The notes under the pieces were generated by a model. That model was given only the letters and a program-made list of their open reading frames with translations, did no database searches and was not told where the DNA came from. Positions 20,363-29,939 of a stretch of DNA of 64,000 bases are shown here, in pieces (position 1 is the first letter of the stretch; each line of letters begins with the position of its first letter). Source of the stretch: Deltaproteobacteria bacterium. Its GTDB lineage: Bacteria > Desulfobacterota > Desulfuromonadia > Desulfuromonadales > Geopsychrobacteraceae. The stretch lies in assembly GCA_024280485.1 (NCBI GenBank), contig JAJRQB010000030.1, positions 1 through 64,000 of the forward strand. The letters run 5' to 3'. Both the position numbers and the translations under genes were made by a program.

Positions 20363-23300
20363 TCAGACCGCCTCCTTGATAACAAACAGCAGATCCCCCT
20401 TGTTGACCGCCTGACCGGCGGTGGGGATGACGCGTACCACTTCATACTTCTTTTCCGGATCGTAGAAATTCCCTCCCGGGTTGCAGTTTTTAAGGGTGAG
20501 GGAGGAGAAGAGCTTCATCGCCTCCAACAGACCGATGGTGTCACCGGCTCCGACCGCCGTGCCGATCGGGGCGAAAGGGGGTTCGCTCGGGGATGAAGCA
20601 TCGTAGAAGACCCCGGTGGAGGGTGAGAGGACCTTCAATTCGCTGCTGCCCTCGATCTCGATAGCCGAGCGGTCAAGATCCACCTGGTCGGAACCGGAAG
20701 CCGCATCACCTTCCGCAATCATCTCCTGAACATCGATCCTCTCGAGCAAGCCGTTAAGGTACTGGGTGTTGTAGTCCCCATTACGGAAGGTCGCGTCTTT
20801 CAGGACCCGCTTGAGCAGTGGAATATTGGTATGGACGCCATTGATGATGGTCTCTTCCAGAACGGTCAGAAGTTTATCGATGGTATCCTTGCGGTTTTTT
20901 CCGGTGACAATGATCTGAGCGATCAGTGAGTCGTAGTAGGGGGTGATCGGTTTCCCGGCCTCGACCATTTTGATGACGGTGATATTGTCGGCGCTGGGGA
21001 TGCTGAATGCGGTGACATCGCCGGGGGTCGGAATAAATTTGATCTCCCCGTCTTCAACAGCGGTCCGCTCTGCGGTGATCCGTGCTTCAATCGCATAGCC
21101 CTGGGGGTTGCTGACCAGATCAGCGATCGATTCGCCACCGGCAATCTTGAACTGGTTGGCAACGATGTCGACGCCGGTCACCTTTTCAGTGACCGGATGT
21201 TCAACCTGTAAGCGGGTATTCATCTCCATGAAATAGACGGAGGTGTTGTCAAGGTCGAAGATAAATTCAACTGTTCCTGCCCCGATATAATCGCACTCGT
21301 TGGAGATGTGTTCGGCGAAGGCATAGACATCCTTCTCGAGTTTTTTCGGCAACAGTGTCGAGCCTGACTCCTCGAAGATTTTCTGGTTGTTACGTTGTAC
21401 CGAGCAATCGCGGAGTCCTAGGATTTTGCAGTTGCCATGGGTGTCGCGCAGGACCTGTACTTCGATATGACGCAGGTTGGTGACGTATTTTTCCAGGTAG
21501 AGATCCCCCGAACCGAACGCCGCTCTGGCCTCTGAAGAAAGGGTGAAGAAGATTTCGCGGAAATCTTCGGGTTTTTCCACCACCTGGATCCCCTTGCCGC
21601 CGCCACCATGGACAGCCTTGAGCAGCACCGGATAACCGATGGTCTCAGCGACCTCCATACCGGTCTCGAAGCTACCGATGATGCCGTGACTGCCGGGGAC
21701 AACAGGTGCTCCCGCTTTGCTGGCGGTGTCGATGGCGTTGGTCTTGTTGCCCATTAATTCCATGCTGGAGTGCCAGGGGCCAACGAAGTTGATCCCGCGG
21801 TTACGACAGAGCCGGGCGAAGTCAGCATTCTCCGAGAGGAAGCCGATCCCGGGGTGGAGTGAATCAACCTTTTCCTGTTCAGCAATACGCAACACCGATT
21901 TGGCGTTGAGGTAGGATTCGTCCGGGGTGTTGCCGCCGATGCAGATCAGGGTGTCCTTTTCGGTGAGTTGACCGGCAACCGCTGAATCCATATCGGCGTC
22001 GGATTGGACCAGAACCACCTCAATCTCCTGCTGCTGGGCGATTTTTATCAACTTGGCGGCCGTGCAGCCCCGGGCGTGGATCAGGCAGCGCTTGACCGGC
22101 TTCAGCAGGGCGCGTTCGTTCACCAGAGTCCGGCCCTGGATGGGCGTGGCGTCAGCGTCGGGTAGATAGAGACCCTTGAACACCCGATGGCAGACATCCA
22201 TCACACTTTCCGCTGGAGCGGCAATCGCGATATCGATGTCGCGCAGCTGTTGGTCGAGGGTCTTATTAAATGGATGCTTGACCAGCCCTTGCATGGCGCC
22301 CGGAGTTGCGACCAGGTAGTTGGAGAGGGTCGCCGTCGAGGGAAGGTAGGAGGGGACCACGATCTGGCCAGCGAAGGGCATGTTGCACCCGGAAAAATAG
22401 TAGGTCTGAACCAGCGGGTGGGTGACGAATGAGGCCTGTGCACCGCCGGTGCAATCGCCGAAACCGAAGCAGATGATCGGCAGTTCGTTGTCGCGCACGA
22501 AACGGGTGATACGGTCATTGACGATCGCCATGGAGAACAGCGATCCGGCACCCTCCTTGGTCTGCATGCCGCCCGATGAAACAAAGGCGACTACAGGAAG
22601 CTTGCGGCGTGCACATTGTAACAGCAGGTTGCAGAATTTTTCTGCTGAGGCCATATCGAAGGCGCCGGCCTGGAAATCAAGATTGGAGATCAGTACGCCG
22701 ACCCGCGTGGCGGGATGGCCCTTCTCTTTTTTGAGTTTCGCCAGACCGGTGATGACGCCGCAGGGTTTGACCCCGTTATCCAGCGCTTTCTCGATGGAGA
22801 TGCGGAACCCGGGAAATTTGACCGGGTCGGCGGTCATCAGGTCGGCATCGAGTTCGTTGAAATCGGTGAAGAATTCGGTGCTGAGCTGCTCAAATCGACA
22901 ATTCTTGGCGCGCTTGTCCTGGGCCAGAACATCCTGGATCAAAAGGTCGTTATAGGCGGTCTCCAGCCGATTCCAGAAATCCTTCATGCCGATATTGCGT
23001 AGTTTGATGCGGCCATCATATTTGCGCTCTTCACGTTCGGCTTCACAGTACTCCGGCAACAACTTTTCGAACAAAAAGTTGACGATCGCGAAAAGCGGCT
23101 CTGAAATACGCGGATACTGGATTTTTTTCCATTCCTGCACGGGACGGATGAACTCTTTCATCTGCGGGTGCTGCAGATAGACATTGATCCAGCCGTAGAA
23201 TTTGTCTTCGAGGAGAGCAGGATCCACTGCGTCTTCGCCAAGCATAGCCTTGAGCTTGGTGACGGCTGCGGAGATCGAAGATTCGAGGAGCGTCTGAAAG

Positions 23301-24934
23301 GACTTTTGCGAGAAGGTATTGGTATTCTTGGCTTCGGCGGCGATTGGGCGCAGATCGGTGATGATCTGATCGTAGACCAGATCGAAGACGATAAAATTCT
23401 TGCACACCCTTTCCATATCCTTATGAAATTCGGGCAGGGTGATGACATCGAGCACCGACATCTCGGCGGGATCGGTGGTCTTGGTATTCGCCGGCGCAGA
23501 GTCAAGATACTTGATCAGCGCGACAAAATTATTCTGGGCCCCGGCCTTCCAGAGGTTGTAAAGATGAAAACCGTAGGCGAGGTAAGTGCTCCGCTTGGCT
23601 TTTTCAAGGTTCTCGGCGGGATCGCCAAGAACCAGTTTAGAGAGCCGCCCCCGCTGGGTGTCGGTACGCTCATTGCGGTCAATATAGGTTTTAAAGCTTT
23701 TGGACAGCAGGTCGTCATAGCGGATGAGCAGAGGGTTTTCCTGCCAGCTGGCAAAAACATTGGCCTGCTCCTCCTGAACACGCTTCGATAAATCCCCTTT
23801 AGGGCGGACCAGATTTGTCGTGCGACTGAAGTTAGCTGAAGAGGTCGATTGGAGGCGTCCACGCAAGCTGAGATAGCGCAGATAGCGGTAGGTGATGCCG
23901 AAGACGCTGAAGTATTCCGTCGGGTTGTGGGTCAATGAAAGCGCCGACATATTGTTGAGTGTTTTGAGCTTTTCCGAGGGTTTGAGATAACGATTCAAGC
24001 TGGCCTGGTAGTGCTCGATAATCCCATCGGTCTCCTGAACAAAGGTCACGGCACGTTTTTCGATGGCGGTTACGGCTGAAACGATCGCCTTGCGCAGATT
24101 CTCGAGTTGGGGACCTTTTTCTCCGGGGACATAGTCGATAATACCGTCGACGAAACCCTGCTGGTAAAGTTCGTAGGCACTGACCCCGACGTATTTGGCA
24201 CACTCCTGCCAGCTGAGATCGAAACTGCGGGCGATGGCGGCCAGTCCCTTGGGTTGAATGGTGTTGAAGACACCATCACGCACCGAGAGAATGATGTTGG
24301 TTGAGGCCAGCGGGATGGCGCCTCCCGAATAGCCGTTACCGAGGATAATCCCCACCGAGGGCACGTTGAGGTTGGCCATTTCGGCGATGAAGTGGGAAAT
24401 CGAATGGGCCTGGTTGTTGGCATTGGCCAGCTCACTCGCATCGGCGCCCGGGGTATCGATAAAGGTGATGACCGGTACCGCATAGCGTTCGTATTTGCGT
24501 ACGACTTCGATAGCCTTGCGGTGGTGCTCGGGGCCCCAGACGCCATTGTTGGTGTTGCGTTCCTGCCCCAACAGGCAGAGTCGGCGTTTGTGGCCGTAGA
24601 AATCAAACTCGGCCTCGACGCAGAGCAGGGGGCCAAGAGCGATTTCATCGACGATTTTAAGTTTCAGTTGTTTGAGGATGGCCTTGAAGCCGGTGCGGTT
24701 TTTTTGCTCGGAAGGTTCGACGGTTTCACGGATATAGCTGTCGACATCCAGCTTCTTGAGGCGCTCGGTGGTCTCCTCGATGGTCCGGTGTGCGACGAGC
24801 CCCTCAAGGGCGACTTCCACTTCTTGCCTCTGGCGGTCGCGGTTTGACCGGCTGACCTCCTTGATCAGGGAGAAGTCAGAGGCGAGGTGTTCGGCAAGCT
24901 CGAAAAAACGATCAATTGTTGGGGCAGCGGACAT
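20363..24934 (-). CDS. single-chain acetyl-CoA carboxylase: carboxyltransferase (two halves) - biotin carboxylase - biotinyl domain
   Basis: 1523 aa; ILGNGYSGGAIPLAST and FGFGDCTGGAQASFV (CT), HPGIGFLSENADFA and KAVHGGGGKGIQVV (BC), LLEAMKLFSSL (biotinyl Lys). Confidence 0.92.
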   Translation of the reverse strand: MSAAPTIDRFFELAEHLASDFSLIKEVSRSNRDRQRQEVEVALEGLVAHRTIEETTERLKKLDVDSYIRETVEPSEQKNRTGFKAILKQLKLKIVDEIALGPLLCVEAEFDFYGHKRRLCLLGQERNTNNGVWGPEHHRKAIEVVRKYERYAVPVITFIDTPGADASELANANNQAHSISHFIAEMANLNVPSVGIILGNGYSGGAIPLASTNIILSVRDGVFNTIQPKGLAAIARSFDLSWQECAKYVGVSAYELYQQGFVDGIIDYVPGEKGPQLENLRKAIVSAVTAIEKRAVTFVQETDGIIEHYQASLNRYLKPSEKLKTLNNMSALSLTHNPTEYFSVFGITYRYLRYLSLRGRLQSTSSANFSRTTNLVRPKGDLSKRVQEEQANVFASWQENPLLIRYDDLLSKSFKTYIDRNERTDTQRGRLSKLVLGDPAENLEKAKRSTYLAYGFHLYNLWKAGAQNNFVALIKYLDSAPANTKTTDPAEMSVLDVITLPEFHKDMERVCKNFIVFDLVYDQIITDLRPIAAEAKNTNTFSQKSFQTLLESSISAAVTKLKAMLGEDAVDPALLEDKFYGWINVYLQHPQMKEFIRPVQEWKKIQYPRISEPLFAIVNFLFEKLLPEYCEAEREERKYDGRIKLRNIGMKDFWNRLETAYNDLLIQDVLAQDKRAKNCRFEQLSTEFFTDFNELDADLMTADPVKFPGFRISIEKALDNGVKPCGVITGLAKLKKEKGHPATRVGVLISNLDFQAGAFDMASAEKFCNLLLQCARRKLPVVAFVSSGGMQTKEGAGSLFSMAIVNDRITRFVRDNELPIICFGFGDCTGGAQASFVTHPLVQTYYFSGCNMPFAGQIVVPSYLPSTATLSNYLVATPGAMQGLVKHPFNKTLDQQLRDIDIAIAAPAESVMDVCHRVFKGLYLPDADATPIQGRTLVNERALLKPVKRCLIHARGCTAAKLIKIAQQQEIEVVLVQSDADMDSAVAGQLTEKDTLICIGGNTPDESYLNAKSVLRIAEQEKVDSLHPGIGFLSENADFARLCRNRGINFVGPWHSSMELMGNKTNAIDTASKAGAPVVPGSHGIIGSFETGMEVAETIGYPVLLKAVHGGGGKGIQVVEKPEDFREIFFTLSSEARAAFGSGDLYLEKYVTNLRHIEVQVLRDTHGNCKILGLRDCSVQRNNQKIFEESGSTLLPKKLEKDVYAFAEHISNECDYIGAGTVEFIFDLDNTSVYFMEMNTRLQVEHPVTEKVTGVDIVANQFKIAGGESIADLVSNPQGYAIEARITAERTAVEDGEIKFIPTPGDVTAFSIPSADNITVIKMVEAGKPITPYYDSLIAQIIVTGKNRKDTIDKLLTVLEETIINGVHTNIPLLKRVLKDATFRNGDYNTQYLNGLLERIDVQEMIAEGDAASGSDQVDLDRSAIEIEGSSELKVLSPSTGVFYDASSPSEPPFAPIGTAVGAGDTIGLLEAMKLFSSLTLKNCNPGGNFYDPEKKYEVVRVIPTAGQAVNKGDLLFVIKEAV

Positions 24935-25126
24935 AATATTTATCTCCCAAAGCTGGGGGGTCGCAAGGGGGGGGAAACCAAAGACCCGGGTTCATCTGTT
25001 GAACGTATCTCTGTTCAATCTATGATGGAAAACATAGCCCGGTGAGCTTCCTGCAAGTTTGCAAGGAGCTCACCGATCCGGCACGAGTTAGAGAGTGGAC
25101 TATCTTATTGTTACTTGAGCGGGAAT

Positions 25127-27064
25127 TCAGCCACCAAACGCATCCTGGACGTCTTCAAGAGACGAATGTGCCGTCGTCGGCGGTAGTCGCATGGCGAGGG
25201 CGGTTTGGTCCTCTGGCGCAATCATCGCCGGGTCCAGCCACATCACCACGTAGCCCCCGACGGCTCCTGCTCCGAAGCCCGGCGCGAAGATCAGGGACCG
25301 TTTGCTGATTGCCCCTTCGAAAATGGAGTCTGCCATCGCGATTGGGATACTTGCCGCGGAGGCATTGCCGACCTCGGCGATGTTGAAGTAGATGTCCTTG
25401 GCATCGATCCCCTGGGGTTCGGCGATTTCTATAATCATGTTCTTGTTGGCTTGATGGGGCACAATCGTATCGATGTCGTTGATAAGCTTTCCGTCCCCTT
25501 TCAAACCCTTGAGCTCGGTGAGCTCGTTAATCATCTGGCTCAGGTAGCGCTTGACCAACGCCTTGACCTCGGGGCCATACACCGTGATGTCGTTATCAAA
25601 GTCATAGTTCGGCCAGATAATGGAGTTCACCTGACTGAAAGGCCCGCTTGCATAGGTCTGGACCACCTCGATATCACGCTTACCCTCTGTGGGCGCGAGC
25701 ACGACAGCAGCAGCTCCGTCGCCAAAGATCATGCGCGATGGTCGCGCATTGCCGATCTTGTCCGAAAACTTCTCGGCCAGCACCAGCAGAACCGGACGTT
25801 CAACCTCCCGCATCAGACGGATCGCTTCGGCAATGCCATAGGGGAAGCCGGCGCAGGCGGCGACGATGTCGGCCGAGCAATGGGTCTGCATGATGCCCAG
25901 TTGGCCCGAGAGCCAGGTGGCGGTCGAGGGGATCAGGCGGTTCGAGGTGCAGGAGCAGAACAGGACCGCGCCGATCTCCTCGGGCCCGCGACCAGCATGC
26001 TTCATTGCAGCTCGTGCCGCCTCGAGGGCGATGTTCTCGAGTGGCTCAGCTGTATAGCGGCGCCGCTCGATGCCGGTTTTGTCCGTGATATCCTGCGCGC
26101 TCATCGGCGACCAGGTTGGTGGTGAATTCCTCACAACATCATCGTTAGTACAGATGATCTCCCCCTTGCGGATTGCCAGCGCCTCAATCTTCGGTTGGAT
26201 CGGTGAGGCATCATCGATCACCACTGGTTGCAGCGGTCTCACCGGTGCGACGGCCGGGGTTGGCGTCGGGGTCAGCGACTTGTGTGTGGTTCCGCTCTTC
26301 ACGCGGTTGATGAAGTCGAGGACGCCGCGGTTTTTCGGATGGAACAGCACGACGACGTCGTCATCCTCCATCTCGGCAAAAGATTTCAATCTGGCCTGGC
26401 TGCGCTCCCAGGGGTGCTGATTGTGAAGCACCATAGCCCACCGCCGCAACGCTTCAAGCTCGGGTTGTCCCTCTGCAACATCAAGAATTTCGTCGATGCT
26501 GTAGTGGCGGTGATCGGGATTGTAATCTGTAAGAACGCTGGTCTTGGCATCTGCGGTGGTGAGCGCTTCCGCTATCGTTGCCTTGATTGGTGGGAGTGAA
26601 GAGGCCTTATAGAGTTTGTTGGAGAAACAATCGAACAGTGTACCGAACAAACTCTCCTCGGCCGCCTGGTCCCACTTGGCCGGCAATTCCCCAAAAGCCT
26701 TGAGAACACTGGCAGATTTTGCCTCGCGATCCTCCCTGGGTTGTAAAAGAGGAACGAAGACATCGTTGCGGGTTCGCGGGACATCCCGCCAGCGCGTTGG
26801 CCGCTTGTCGTACATCGCCAGCGCGAAACGGTTGGCCCAGAACAGGTGCAAGCCTATATCGCGCAACAGGTCATAGCGCGTCTTATAGCTTCCGGCCGCG
26901 GCCCGCGCAGCTATCTCGATGCCGGTTGGAGCTTTGACCTCGAAGTCGCGGCGAATGATGGCCTTCAACTGGTCGAGATCGGAGATAATCGAGAAATCGA
27001 GCTCGACGAAAATGCTCGAGGGAAACACCAGCCTGCCGTGCTTATTCAATCGAAACGGTTTCAT
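25127..27064 (-). CDS. KAS III-like (3-oxoacyl-ACP synthase III) with about 300-aa N-terminal extension
   Basis: C-terminal half has ADIVAACAGFPYG Cys, IVPHQANKNMI His, EVGNASAASIP Asn; N-terminal half unrecognised. Confidence 0.82.
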   Translation of the reverse strand: MKPFRLNKHGRLVFPSSIFVELDFSIISDLDQLKAIIRRDFEVKAPTGIEIAARAAAGSYKTRYDLLRDIGLHLFWANRFALAMYDKRPTRWRDVPRTRNDVFVPLLQPREDREAKSASVLKAFGELPAKWDQAAEESLFGTLFDCFSNKLYKASSLPPIKATIAEALTTADAKTSVLTDYNPDHRHYSIDEILDVAEGQPELEALRRWAMVLHNQHPWERSQARLKSFAEMEDDDVVVLFHPKNRGVLDFINRVKSGTTHKSLTPTPTPAVAPVRPLQPVVIDDASPIQPKIEALAIRKGEIICTNDDVVRNSPPTWSPMSAQDITDKTGIERRRYTAEPLENIALEAARAAMKHAGRGPEEIGAVLFCSCTSNRLIPSTATWLSGQLGIMQTHCSADIVAACAGFPYGIAEAIRLMREVERPVLLVLAEKFSDKIGNARPSRMIFGDGAAAVVLAPTEGKRDIEVVQTYASGPFSQVNSIIWPNYDFDNDITVYGPEVKALVKRYLSQMINELTELKGLKGDGKLINDIDTIVPHQANKNMIIEIAEPQGIDAKDIYFNIAEVGNASAASIPIAMADSIFEGAISKRSLIFAPGFGAGAVGGYVVMWLDPAMIAPEDQTALAMRLPPTTAHSSLEDVQDAFGG

Positions 27065-27627
27065 TAGGGTTCCTCCTTTATTGACGGCGGAGAAGATATG
27101 TTTGCACCTGCGGCGCTTGCATCCACCCTCCCCGCGAATTTTCGCCCGAAATCCAACTTGTCTTCCTGAATGTCAGATTCTTCGACGACTATAATTCCCA
27201 AAGTAATTTCATCGACAGACCTGGCACCCCACTCAGGGGACAGATGTGCTGGCAGGTCTTCTTTCCGCGAAAAAAAAATTGAACGGCGAGGCTCTGGATA
27301 GCTTGATAGCCAGCAGGGGGGGGTAAGTGGGACCCTTTTAACATTGAAATGTGATCGTTTAATCTGGTGAATTAATAAGCCGTCACGATCAGTTTGACCA
27401 GGTTGGGGCATAACTTGACTGGGGCGTATAGTCGCCCCTTTACTAACGAGGTAGCTGCCGTCCTGATGCAAAATAAGGTTCATATGCATCGCTAAATCTA
27501 TACAGGTCTGCTCGGCCTTATCTGATTTGAGTTTGTCGACGACAAGGCGGAGATAAATCTGATTAAAAGAGGGTCTTCCGATCGATCTAATTCCGGCAAA
27601 GCCAACATTGATAGAAAGTTTTTCCAT
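27064..27627 (-). CDS. hypothetical protein, translationally coupled to the KAS III-like gene
   Basis: 187 aa, stop overlaps downstream start at 27064. Confidence 0.6.
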   Translation of the reverse strand: MEKLSINVGFAGIRSIGRPSFNQIYLRLVVDKLKSDKAEQTCIDLAMHMNLILHQDGSYLVSKGATIRPSQVMPQPGQTDRDGLLIHQIKRSHFNVKRVPLTPPCWLSSYPEPRRSIFFSRKEDLPAHLSPEWGARSVDEITLGIIVVEESDIQEDKLDFGRKFAGRVDASAAGANISSPPSIKEEP

Positions 27628-27810
27628 AGACAGTCCCCCCTATACGCTATTTCACGTAAAACTGTATTTTGCTGATTGATAATTTCATTCTAAAATTAAT
27701 AATTACATATCCATTGACGAGTTCCTCCAGTGTCCTGTTTATCCCAATCTAACATTCTAATGAGTTGGTAATTTAAGTATAATAACTGTGTTTAAAAATT
27801 CAACTTTCTG

Positions 27811-27945
27811 TCATGGAAAAATCAAAAATAATAGCTTGGGCTCATCGTAATAGCGGACATTTGGGCGATTCAAATGTTCAGCAATTAAAACAAAGGGGAT
27901 CCCTACTTGCTCTCCTAGACCTGCAATTGCAGCCTGTATAGTCAT
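27811..27945 (-). other. short protein-like ORF, possible relic
   Basis: MTIQAAIAGLGEQVGIPFVLIAEHLNRPNVRYYDEPKLLFLIFP*; no clear RBS. Confidence 0.3.
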
Positions 27946-28171
27946 GAATTGTAGATATAAATCCAGTCTATTCTAAAAAACTTAATCCTCGGCTTATCAC
28001 CTGAATAAAATCATGTTCTACGTCAATTCAACATGAAAGGAACGGCAGGAAATGTCAACAAGAAATTAAATACCAGTGAATTATTTTATTTTCGATAAAA
28101 AATGGGTTAGTTGGAGTGTACAGACCTTGTCGAGGGCAGCTCGCAGGTGAGTCGTACAACTTTAAATAATA

Positions 28172-28370
28172 TCAATAATTGGACCAGGCCTTTTTGTAAA
28201 GGCCAACGACAGCCGTGCCGCAAAGGCCCAGGTTGTGTAGCTGGGTGACCTTGGCCCCTTGTCCCAATCGGCCTGGCCGCTCAACTGCCAGACCAGTTCG
28301 GAGCACTGGGCACCAGCCCGGTGGCATCGATCGGGGGCCTTTGGGGCATCAGTCCGCCCGAGGGGGTATG
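28172..28370 (-). pseudogene. relic of SCP-2-type thiolase C-terminus
   Basis: ...IDATGL... in one frame, then GAKVTQLHNLGLCGTAVVGLYKKAW in another; resembles GHPxGATGL...[22 protein letters not shown]. Confidence 0.55.
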
Positions 28371-28424
28371 TCGGCGCTAATCACCCTGCGGGGATCTTCC
28401 CGTCTGGTTTCGGTAAGGAGGTTT

Positions 28425-28607
28425 TTAGGAGGTAACCAGACTTCCGTAGCGACAGGAGGTGAAGGATTGCCCCTTCCTGAGCCCTTCCACGGTAGCTTCA
28501 ATCATGTCTCCCAGTTCCTCCAGCCACTGGTCATTCGGTACATCCAAGCCAGTATGGCTCTTGTTGTTTTTTTGACAATATCCACAAAAACAACTCTCTG
28601 ATTGCAT
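28425..28607 (-). CDS. small Cys-containing ORF of unknown function
   Basis: ATG at 28607 after AGGGAGAAAAAA; MQSESCFCGYCQKNNKSHTGLDVPNDQWLEELGDMIEATVEGLRKGQSFTSCRYGSLVTS. Confidence 0.4.
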   Translation of the reverse strand: MQSESCFCGYCQKNNKSHTGLDVPNDQWLEELGDMIEATVEGLRKGQSFTSCRYGSLVTS

Positions 28608-28725
28608 TTTTTTCTCCCTGTTTGTGGTCTTCCTTCTCCCGATATGCCGGCTGTTCGTGTCGCGGCCAACCGACCAGCAGGCTGGCATGGTCTCAAGGAG
28701 AGGTCGTTTAATCGGTTTTCTATAC

Positions 28726-29898
28726 TTATGCGCAGCGCTGCAGAATATGGCTGACGACGGTGGCGCCGGTTCCGCCGATATTCTGGACCAGAGCAAACTC
28801 TGGATCCGGCACCTGGTTTTCGCCAGCGGTACCGGTCAGCTGCATATAGGTTTCGACCAGCTGATAGACCCCGGTGGCGCCAACCGGGTGGCCGCGCGAC
28901 TTGAGACCGCCCATGGTTGAGATGGGCAGCTTGCCTCTACGTGAGATCTCCCCTTGCTTGCCGAAATGAACCCCTTTGCCCTTTTCGGCGAAGCCCGCGG
29001 CCTCAAGACTCAGGGTGGTAATAATGGTGTAGGCATCGTGCAGCTCGAAGATATCAACATCTGCGTTCTTAATGCCAGCCTGCTCCAGGGCCCTGCGCGT
29101 GGAAATTGCCACACCATCCAGCTCCAGCATTGCGCGGCGGGAATCCAGCGCGAGCGAGTCGGTACCGATGGCCGACCCGGCCACCTTGATCATGGGCAGA
29201 CCCTTGTGCTGCGCGGCCCGGGCGACCTCCTCCGTCGCTAGGATAACCGCTGCCGCACCATCGCATACGGGAGGTGCATCAAACAGCTTGACCGGATCGG
29301 CCAGCATTCTTGAGTTAAGGTAGGTCTCCATATCGAGCTTCTTATGCAGAAATCCTATGGGATTACTCAGACCGTTGTCATGGGCGGTGATCGCAAAATG
29401 ACCGAAATCCTCAGCAGTCACCCCGTAGGTCTCCATGTAGAGCTTCATGAGTCTTGCATTCAACGAAATGAAGCATTCGCCCTTGACCCCCTCAAGTTCC
29501 CAGTCAGCGGCTGTTGCCAGGGCGGCTGTCGTATCTTCGAGGGTTGAATGGGTCATGCGCTCAATGCCGCTGACAACCACGGCATCGTGATAGCCGCCTC
29601 CCACGCTCATGACCCCCCAGCGTGCCGCTGCCGCACCAGAGGAGCAGGCCGACTCAACCGTCGCAGCTTCAATGCCTCTCAGGCCCGCAACGTCTGCAAT
29701 CAAGGCTCCCAGTTGCTGTTGCTGTGCCAGTCTGCCTGCGGTCATATTGCCGGTAATGAGCATGCCGAGCTGTTTCCGCTCAATTCCCGCGTGATCAATC
29801 GCCTTGCCTATGGCCTCCGCAGCCATATAGCGACCGCGAATGCCGGCGTTTTTGGTGATTTTGGTCTGGCCTATGCCTATCAAATACACGTCTCTCAT
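28726..29898 (-). CDS. thiolase-family acetyl-CoA acetyltransferase
   Basis: 390 aa; VESACSSGAAAARWG, GGLKSRGHPVGATGVYQ, VQNIGGTGATVV. Confidence 0.9.
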   Translation of the reverse strand: MRDVYLIGIGQTKITKNAGIRGRYMAAEAIGKAIDHAGIERKQLGMLITGNMTAGRLAQQQQLGALIADVAGLRGIEAATVESACSSGAAAARWGVMSVGGGYHDAVVVSGIERMTHSTLEDTTAALATAADWELEGVKGECFISLNARLMKLYMETYGVTAEDFGHFAITAHDNGLSNPIGFLHKKLDMETYLNSRMLADPVKLFDAPPVCDGAAAVILATEEVARAAQHKGLPMIKVAGSAIGTDSLALDSRRAMLELDGVAISTRRALEQAGIKNADVDIFELHDAYTIITTLSLEAAGFAEKGKGVHFGKQGEISRRGKLPISTMGGLKSRGHPVGATGVYQLVETYMQLTGTAGENQVPDPEFALVQNIGGTGATVVSHILQRCA

Positions 29899-29939
29899 AC
29901 TTGCTCCTTGTTACCCAAAAAATGAGACAGAGTTATGGC

